Source of the DNA: an uncultured Neglectibacter sp.
GTDB taxonomy: Bacteria > Bacillota > Clostridia > Oscillospirales > Acutalibacteraceae
DNA: 62,453 bases
NCBI GenBank assembly: GCA_904419785.1
Contig: CAJFSY010000010.1
Location: 1 to 62,453 of the forward strand
Direction of reading: 5' to 3'
The notes beneath the pieces are model-generated. The model was not told the DNA's origin and searched no databases. It worked only from the letters and a program-made list of their open reading frames with translations. Of this stretch, positions 58,069 through 62,453 are shown piece by piece (position 1 is the stretch's first letter; each line of letters opens with the position of its first letter). Made by a program: the position numbers and the translations under genes.

Positions 58069-58551
58069 ATGGCAGAGAAACAGTATTATGTAACTGAAGA
58101 AGGTTTGGCCGCTCTGGAAAAAGAGCTGGAATATTTGAAAATTGTACGCCGGAAAGAAGTAGCTGAAAAAATTAAAGTAGCCTTGTCTTTTGGTGACCTT
58201 TCCGAGAACAGCGAATATGATGAAGCGAAAAACGACCAAGCTATGGTGGAGGCTCGTATCGCTGATTTGGAAGTCATGCTGAAAAGTGCCGTCGTTATTG
58301 ACGAAAGCGAGTTGAACAATGAGTCTGTGCATATTGGCTCTAAAATCGAGGTGGATTTGACTTCGGCCACAGGCGCCCAGTCCCGCCGCGATTTTAAGAT
58401 CGTGGGTTCCAATGAGGCTGACCCTCGTAATGGAAAAATCTCCGACGAGTCTGCTGTGGGCAAGGCTTTGATTGGCGCCAAAGTGGGTCAGACAGTGGAA
58501 GTGGAGACTCCCGCGGGTATCTCGAAATACCATATTGTTACCATCTCTTGA
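58069..58551 (+). CDS. greA: Transcript cleavage factor GreA
   Basis: 160 residues from the ATG at 58069 (AAAGGATGGAG upstream). Coiled-coil hairpin tip residues lie in [19 protein letters not shown] (the D-E pair used in RNA polymerase cleavage). The C-terminal FKBP-like domain contains [20 protein letters not shown]. It rescues backtracked polymerase. lysS follows by 45 bases. Confidence 0.96.
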   Translation: MAEKQYYVTEEGLAALEKELEYLKIVRRKEVAEKIKVALSFGDLSENSEYDEAKNDQAMVEARIADLEVMLKSAVVIDESELNNESVHIGSKIEVDLTSATGAQSRRDFKIVGSNEADPRNGKISDESAVGKALIGAKVGQTVEVETPAGISKYHIVTIS

Positions 58552-58596
58552 TAAATAGAAGAAATTTGAAGAGGAACGGCGAAAGGAACGGATAGT

Positions 58597-60105
58597 ATGG
58601 CGGAAAAGAATGTAAAGGGACCTCAGATGGAAGAGGAGCAGGACGTAAAGGAAATATTGCGCATTCGCAGAGAGAAATTGAAGCGGCTTCAAGATCAAGG
58701 GGAAAATCCTTACGATCACACTTCTTACGATGTGAAACATCATGCGCAGGAGGTTGTGGAACGTTTTGAAGAAGAGTTTGAGGGGAAACAGGTGTCTGTT
58801 GCTGGCCGGATTATGAGCTGGCGTGACATGGGTAAGGCCTCCTTTATGGACTTGCGGGATTCCACCGGCCGCATTCAGCTTTACGTAAAGATCGACGTGC
58901 TGGGGGAAGAGGCATATCGTGAACTTACTTCATCGCTGGATATTGGCGATGTTGTAGGTGTTACCGGCGAAGCCTTCCGTACCCGTCGTGGCGAGATCTC
59001 TGTAAAAGCAGATAGCATGGTGATTCTTTCCAAGGCTCTGCTGCCCTTGCCTGAAAAGTACCATGGTCTGAAAGATACGGATGCCCGTTATCGCCAACGC
59101 TATCTGGATTTGATCGTCAACCCGGATGTAAAGGACGTCTTTATGAAGCGTTCCAAGATCATCACGGCTGTACGGGAATATTTGGATACCAAGAGTTTCT
59201 TGGAAGTGGAAACACCTGTCCTGCATACGCAGGCTGGCGGTGCGGCAGCCCGGCCGTTTATCACGCATCACAATACACTGGATATCGATATGTACCTGCG
59301 CATTGCGTTGGAATTGCACCTTAAGCGCTTGATCGTAGGCGGTTTTGAGCGGGTATACGAGATCGGCCGTGTGTTCCGTAACGAGGGTATGGATACCCGC
59401 CACAATCCGGAATTCACGATGCTGGAGCTTTACCAGGCTTTTGCCGATTTTGAAGGCATGATGGATTTGACCGAGGATATGGTCCGCACAGTTGCCCATA
59501 AGGTATTGGGTACTGGAAAAGTGGAGCGTGATGGTGTAGAGATTGACTTGGACAAGCCTTTTGCCCGGATCAGCATGGTGGAAGCAGTTCAGAAATACGC
59601 TGGTGTGGATTTTATGCAGGTTGAAACACTGGAACAGGCCCGCAAGCTGGCGGACGAGCATAAGATTGAGTATGAACAGCGCCACAAGAAGGGGGATATC
59701 CTCAACTTGTTCTTTGAGACATACTGCGAGGCCAAGTTGGTACAGCCTACTTTCTTGACAGGGCATCCGGTAGATATTTCGCCTTTGGCAAAGCGCTGCA
59801 AAGAGAATCCCGAATATACAGAGCGGTTTGAGTTGTTTATTTGCGGTGCCGAGTATGCCAACGCTTTTAGCGAGTTGAATGACCCCATTGACCAACGTGC
59901 TCGTTTCGAAGCCCAGGCCGCATTGAAAGCAGCTGGAGACGACGAAGCTTGCGATGTGGATGAAGATTTCCTGACCGCCTTGGAATATGGTTTGCCGCCT
60001 ACGGGTGGTATGGGCATGGGCATAGACCGTCTTGTCATGCTCTTAACAGGAGTGGCTTCTATCAGAGATGTTTTGTTGTTCCCCACTATGAAGCCCCTTG
60101 ATTGA
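58597..60105 (+). CDS. lysS: Lysine--tRNA ligase (class II)
   Basis: 502 residues. An N-terminal OB fold (VSVAGRIMSWRDMGKASFMD) is followed by class II motifs: FLEVETPVLHTQAGGAAARP, EIGRVFRNEGMDTRHNPEFT and GGMGMGIDRLVMLLTG. It charges tRNA-Lys. An integrated element begins shortly after its stop. Confidence 0.97.
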   Translation: MAEKNVKGPQMEEEQDVKEILRIRREKLKRLQDQGENPYDHTSYDVKHHAQEVVERFEEEFEGKQVSVAGRIMSWRDMGKASFMDLRDSTGRIQLYVKIDVLGEEAYRELTSSLDIGDVVGVTGEAFRTRRGEISVKADSMVILSKALLPLPEKYHGLKDTDARYRQRYLDLIVNPDVKDVFMKRSKIITAVREYLDTKSFLEVETPVLHTQAGGAAARPFITHHNTLDIDMYLRIALELHLKRLIVGGFERVYEIGRVFRNEGMDTRHNPEFTMLELYQAFADFEGMMDLTEDMVRTVAHKVLGTGKVERDGVEIDLDKPFARISMVEAVQKYAGVDFMQVETLEQARKLADEHKIEYEQRHKKGDILNLFFETYCEAKLVQPTFLTGHPVDISPLAKRCKENPEYTERFELFICGAEYANAFSELNDPIDQRARFEAQAALKAAGDDEACDVDEDFLTALEYGLPPTGGMGMGIDRLVMLLTGVASIRDVLLFPTMKPLD

Positions 60106-60157
60106 TAAAACCATTGTAGCACAACGGGTTTACGGTTTCTATACCGTTTTGAAAAGC

Positions 60158-60179
60158 TGTTTTACACCTGTTTTACACC
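60158..60179 (+). repeat. Tandem 11-bp direct repeat after lysS
   Basis: TGTTTTACACC occurs twice in tandem (60158-60168, 60169-60179), with a partial inverted repeat ACGGT/ACCGT at 60132-60147 just upstream. The position, between lysS and the element cargo, fits integrase-binding or attachment DNA, but no second copy was found to prove it. Confidence 0.5.
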
Positions 60180-60219
60180 TTTTCATTTCATGAGCCCGCA
60201 ATAACGACTCCTGAAAAGA

Positions 60220-60248
60220 CACCTCTGCTTCGAGCAAGGGTGTTTTTT
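60220..60248 (+). terminator. Terminator for lysS
   Basis: CACCTCTGCT (60220-60229), loop TCG, AGCAAGGGTG (60233-60242) with one mismatch, then TTTTTT. Confidence 0.82.
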
Positions 60249-60528
60249 CTTGCACATTTTTACCGCCTTGAGACAAAGGCGGCATACATATTCTCTGCAT
60301 GTTTATAAGAGTGCTGTAGTTGGACTGCAACAATGTTATAAACACACAGATGCTTGCCACGGGCGTCAGGATGCGCTGTAAGCGACTTTGCACGCCTACC
60401 CATGCTGGGAGATGTCTGCAGCATAAAGGTTCGTACACGGCCTCTCTCGTGGTAATAAAAGCATGCCGTGGATTTACGGCGCAAAAAAAGGAGAGCCACC
60501 CGCAAATAGCAGGAGACTCTCCAAACAA
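60249..60528. other. Structured non-coding stretch at the element edge
   Basis: No convincing gene. It holds a hairpin CCGCCTT/AAAGGCGG (about 60263-60282) and a nested palindrome: exact 9-bp arms TGTTTATAA (60300-60308) and TTATAAACA (60336-60344) enclosing GTTG/CAAC. On the minus strand GGAGAG/CTCTCC (60490-60522) is followed by seven T, a leftward terminator. Confidence 0.55.
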
Positions 60529-60557
60529 TTGACTTTTGAAGTCGAAGTAACTATAAT
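60529..60557 (+). promoter_or_regulatory. Rightward promoter of the putative type I toxin
   Basis: TTGACT (60529-60534), exactly 17 bases, TATAAT (60552-60557): eleven of twelve consensus bases. The predicted start is near 60564, giving a leader of about 134 bases. Confidence 0.85.
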
Positions 60558-60563
60558 AATGCC

Positions 60564-60697
60564 GTGGAACCCACCGTTATATGACAGTCAGAGACGGTGT
60601 GCGGTTAAAAGGACGGTCGCCTGGTATCCCGCGAGAGCGGAAAGTCAGGTGAATGTATAGCCTCGCGGGAAATCTTTTTCCTTGGGAGGTGGTACAT
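60564..60697 (+). promoter_or_regulatory. Structured 5' leader of the toxin mRNA
   Basis: Two hairpins precede the ribosome site: CACCGT/ACGGTG (60572-60577, 60594-60599) and a perfect 8-bp CCCGCGAG/CTCGCGGG (60628-60635, 60662-60669). The Shine-Dalgarno GGAGG is at 60685-60689. Folded leaders that limit translation are usual for type I toxins. Confidence 0.6.
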
Positions 60698-60784
60698 ATA
60701 ACACTTCAAGATTTGTTCTGGGTCGTATCAATCGGCTGGATTATCATCCAAGCGTGGAACATGTTCCGTGGTAAAAAGAAGTGA
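60698..60784 (+). CDS. Putative type I toxin, 28-residue membrane peptide (ATA start)
   Basis: A 28-codon frame begins eight bases after GGAGG. Its first codon is ATA; no ATG, GTG or TTG is usable in this frame, since a GTG at 60689 lies inside the ribosome site. The peptide is a single hydrophobic helix (residues 5-20: DLFWVVSIGWIIIQAW) with three Trp, followed by N-M-F-R-G and a Lys-Lys-Lys end. Small peptides with one helix and a basic tail, preceded by a structured leader and opposed by an antisense RNA, are the hallmark of type I toxins such as TxpA, BsrG and holin-like peptides. AUA starts are rare and inefficient; it may be a restraint or a start-codon mutation. Confidence 0.6.
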   Translation: MTLQDLFWVVSIGWIIIQAWNMFRGKKK

Positions 60785-60918
60785 GCCGTCTGGTCGCAAC
60801 AGAACGGCTCACGGGTTTGTGAAGCGTAGCTTCACTCGGCCTATGTGGTTTATATGTTGTGGCGACCGTCTGGGTCTCCACCACGGGGAGAGCTTGTTAC
60901 CAGCAGGCATCTCCCTGT
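60773..60918 (-). ncRNA. Putative antisense antitoxin RNA
   Basis: A leftward transcript of about 146 nt is predicted from the promoter at 60925-60953 to a terminator whose stem is 60781-60789 / 60804-60812 (GTGAGCCGT / ACGGCTCAC), followed on the minus strand by TTCTTTTTAC. It is fully complementary to the 3' part of the toxin mRNA and covers the last four codons of the peptide. No protein is encoded. 3'-overlapping RNAs of this kind (RatA, SR4) trigger mRNA decay and block toxin synthesis. Confidence 0.65.
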
Positions 60919-60929
60919 GTCTTTATTAT
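60882..60929 (+). terminator. Terminator of the toxin mRNA
   Basis: CACGGGGAGA (60882-60891) pairs with TCTCCCTGTG (60910-60919), with one G-T pair, and is followed by TCTTTATTAT. The same DNA encodes the 5' hairpin of the antisense RNA. Confidence 0.75.
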
Positions 60930-60953
60930 AGCCCCTTATGGGGGCAATGTCAA
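60925..60953 (-). promoter_or_regulatory. Consensus leftward promoter of the antisense RNA
   Basis: On the minus strand TTGACA (60948-60953), exactly 17 bases, TATAAT (60925-60930): a full consensus match. The predicted start is near 60918. Confidence 0.88.
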
Positions 60954-60988
60954 ATGCTTTTAGTCGGATATACTATGGGAGTTTTCAA

Positions 60989-61618
60989 ATGAGTTCAGTT
61001 ATTGCTATGATTTATCGCAATGAAATCTGCTTAGCATCTGACACCAAAGCAGTAGGCCGCGATATGGGGTTCGAGCTTGAACCAGCGGTGAAACAGACCG
61101 TCATCAATGATGAATATGCTGTTGGATTTGCTGGCTCCGGAAACATAGCGAAGGCTATAATAGGCACTTTAGAAAGTCATAGGAATGCACATATAGTCAG
61201 TGGGCTTACCTTTGACGAGCTTCCTAAAGTTTTGGATGATATATATCAAGCGCATATTTCCAAAGCCCAGTATCCGGACGAAGAAATGAATCATGTCTCA
61301 GCCCTTATTGTTGGGTTTAGTGGACGTACTCCTCAAATTATTCGTTGGGAGAGCTCTGGAAAGATAGAAGTGCTTGAGCGGATTATCCCAGAGAATTTTG
61401 TAGCGTCTGTTTTAGAACCATACGACATGGAACAAGCAGAATGCAAAGAGATTTTACTCAGTCTTGCCATAAGTGCCGCCAATGACAATCTCGGTACTGT
61501 CTCCCTTCCTGTAATAGCTGTAAAGTATTTCGATATAGTCTCCTCGAAGAGCAAGTTCACAAGCAAAGAAGCGGTCATCTGGAGGCATCAGACTTTCGGG
61601 ATAATAGATTCTTTCTGA
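60989..61618 (+). CDS. HslV/proteasome-beta-like Ntn-hydrolase, N-terminal Ser
   Basis: 209 residues from the ATG at 60989 (GGGAG seven bases upstream). The start SSVIAMIYRNEICLASD lines up with HslV (TTIVSVRRNGHVVIAGD): after Met removal Ser1 takes the place of Thr1, and the Asp of LASD falls at exactly position 17. A Lys at position 34 (AVKQTV) is close to the essential Lys33. VINDEYAVGFAGSGNIAKAI resembles the HslV VLAGFAGS segment. It is therefore probably a self-compartmentalising peptidase or Ntn amidohydrolase. No HslU or other ATPase is adjacent. It lies between the toxin-antitoxin locus and a phage-like gene. The family assignment is by eye. Confidence 0.7.
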   Translation: MSSVIAMIYRNEICLASDTKAVGRDMGFELEPAVKQTVINDEYAVGFAGSGNIAKAIIGTLESHRNAHIVSGLTFDELPKVLDDIYQAHISKAQYPDEEMNHVSALIVGFSGRTPQIIRWESSGKIEVLERIIPENFVASVLEPYDMEQAECKEILLSLAISAANDNLGTVSLPVIAVKYFDIVSSKSKFTSKEAVIWRHQTFGIIDSF

Positions 61619-61699
61619 GTTGTCTGACAAAATCAAACCATATGTTTTTGTTTTTATTTCTGAATTGGATTTTCCCATATAATACCCATTCCTCCATTT

Positions 61700-61733
61700 G
61701 CGGGAGCCACTGTTTTGTGGCTCCCGTTTTTTT
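61700..61733 (+). terminator. Terminator after the Ntn-hydrolase gene
   Basis: CGGGAGCCAC (61701-61710), loop TGTTTT, GTGGCTCCCG (61717-61726), then seven T. Confidence 0.93.
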
Positions 61734-61777
61734 GTTTTCTGAATTTTACACCCACAAAATATCAGAAATGTAGTTTG

Positions 61778-62398
61778 TTATTTTGGAGTCGGATAACCAC
61801 GTGCGTCTTCCACAAAGGTATGGTTCCGCATGTGTTTCTCATAAGACTCCTTGATGATGCTCAAGGCGATATCTACCTCGCCGTTGGTCATCCCATTACT
61901 TTCAATAATACTTTCATATTCTTGGTGAACCTTAAAAATACGATTGAACTGCTCGCGAGTCACCGGCTTGCTTTCATCAATCACCAATGAAGCAAAGCTA
62001 ATGATAGCGTTGCGTTTGCTGTCTATTAGGATGGACAGAGTATCGCTATTATTCTTATCTAATTTTACTCCAAGTTCACTTATGCTCTTGTCGTATTGCT
62101 CCAGCTTCGAATTGACAAGGCGCATCCATTCATCGCGCATCCGTATGTTATCTGTACTGTAATGCTGGTTCAAATCATCAAGAGTAAGCTGGACTTGGTC
62201 AATGGTCTTCTCCATTTTCTGCAATAACATCCGTTCTTTCTTCCTTCGAGCAAAGACCTTACGGATTTTTGCAAACTCAGGAACGACCTTTCCCTTGAAT
62301 TCCAAAAGCTCCCCGATTACTTGAATAACAAGGAACAGGCCGACGAGGACAATAGCAATCTTCGCCGGCACGTTCAGAAATTCAATGTAGTTAATCAT
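61778..62398 (-). CDS. Membrane-anchored coiled-coil protein of phage late-region type
   Basis: 206 residues. One N-terminal helix (IAIVLVGLFLVIQVIGEL), a basic stretch (RKVFARRKKER), then a long coiled coil (about 55-130) and a C-terminal domain with FNRIFKVHQEYESIIESNGM and MRNHTFVEDARGYP. From memory, proteins ending in this way sit between tail and lysis genes in clostridial prophages. A GGGTGAG site precedes the start. Its exact role is unknown. The orientation toward lysS suggests the prophage late end faces the chromosome here. Confidence 0.7.
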   Translation of the reverse strand: MINYIEFLNVPAKIAIVLVGLFLVIQVIGELLEFKGKVVPEFAKIRKVFARRKKERMLLQKMEKTIDQVQLTLDDLNQHYSTDNIRMRDEWMRLVNSKLEQYDKSISELGVKLDKNNSDTLSILIDSKRNAIISFASLVIDESKPVTREQFNRIFKVHQEYESIIESNGMTNGEVDIALSIIKESYEKHMRNHTFVEDARGYPTPK

Positions 62399-62453
62399 AG
62401 GGCTTGCTCACCCCCTATATAAGCTTACACGCAAGCGCCTACAATTACTTGCT

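Noticed and set aside
60139-60528. 129-codon minus-strand frame after lysS
   Set aside because: It spans the lysS terminator and several palindromes, has no ribosome site and no recognisable domain; treated as non-coding.
60559-60660. 33-codon frame at the start of the toxin transcript
   Set aside because: Its ATG lies between the -10 and the predicted transcription start, so it would not be in the mRNA.

Overview
The window looks like chromosome of an anaerobic, endospore-forming member of the Firmicutes, probably class Clostridia and tentatively the Oscillospirales. The evidence is spmA-spmB, a Rex-AdhE-[FeFe] hydrogenase fermentation locus, rubredoxin, pyruvate phosphate dikinase, a clostridial-type V-ATPase operon, AGGAGG-type ribosome binding sites and frequent GTG/TTG starts. 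The order assignment is inference from gene content only.

Layout. (1) 1-391 is the 3' end of a phage-type M23/SLH endolysin. (2) About 790-6761 is a decayed integrative element: a stop-riddled RepA-like initiator, a truncated DUF3848 gene, an AT-rich immunity-like gene, the C-terminal half of a giant SNF2-type helicase, and the C-terminal half of a large serine recombinase with a one-base deletion. Two fusion scars (near 1280-1295 and 5843-5848) show internal deletions. The remnant stops beside tRNA-Leu(GAG) at 6811-6894. (3) 6965-14071 is housekeeping: a C26 amidotransferase, a VanY-like carboxypeptidase, gltX, glnS, birA-bioY and a DUF1284 gene. (4) 14319-24351 is a redox/fermentation island: rex-adhE, an APH-like kinase, a thioredoxin-like [2Fe-2S] protein, a PAS-containing (sensory-type) [FeFe] hydrogenase, a SpoIIE-type phosphatase, a second [FeFe] hydrogenase and a zinc alcohol dehydrogenase. 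(5) 24455-33537 has an HD hydrolase, a PepV-type dipeptidase, spmAB, a CvrA-like antiporter, adenosine deaminase, a hexuronate pair (uxuA plus a TIM-barrel isomerase) and rubredoxin. (6) 33598-42319 is a nine-gene leftward V-ATPase operon (F-I-K-E-C-G-A-B-D) with an exact-consensus promoter; its c-subunit carries the Na+-ligand set. (7) 42461-60105 has a PrsA-like lipoprotein, mfd-pth, ppdK, a PPTase, a DUF4830 protein, an rRNA pseudouridine synthase, an orphan MsmX-type ATPase next to a PucR/CdaR regulator, ftsEX with an acidic FtsE tail, greA and lysS. (8) From about 60110 to the end is the edge of another integrated element, probably a prophage, lying just downstream of lysS.

The most interesting part is the right edge. 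At 60529-60953 two near-perfect sigma-A promoters face each other and drive convergent, 3'-overlapping transcripts. The rightward one carries a 28-codon single-helix hydrophobic peptide with a Lys-Lys-Lys tail, preceded by a strong Shine-Dalgarno but apparently starting with ATA. The leftward one is a predicted RNA of about 146 nt with its own terminator. This is the architecture of a type I toxin-antitoxin system. Immediately downstream is a 209-residue protein that resembles HslV/proteasome beta subunits with an N-terminal Ser in place of Thr1, without an obvious ATPase partner in the window. Next comes a membrane-anchored coiled-coil protein of the kind found in phage late regions. Together these look like a prophage cargo module.
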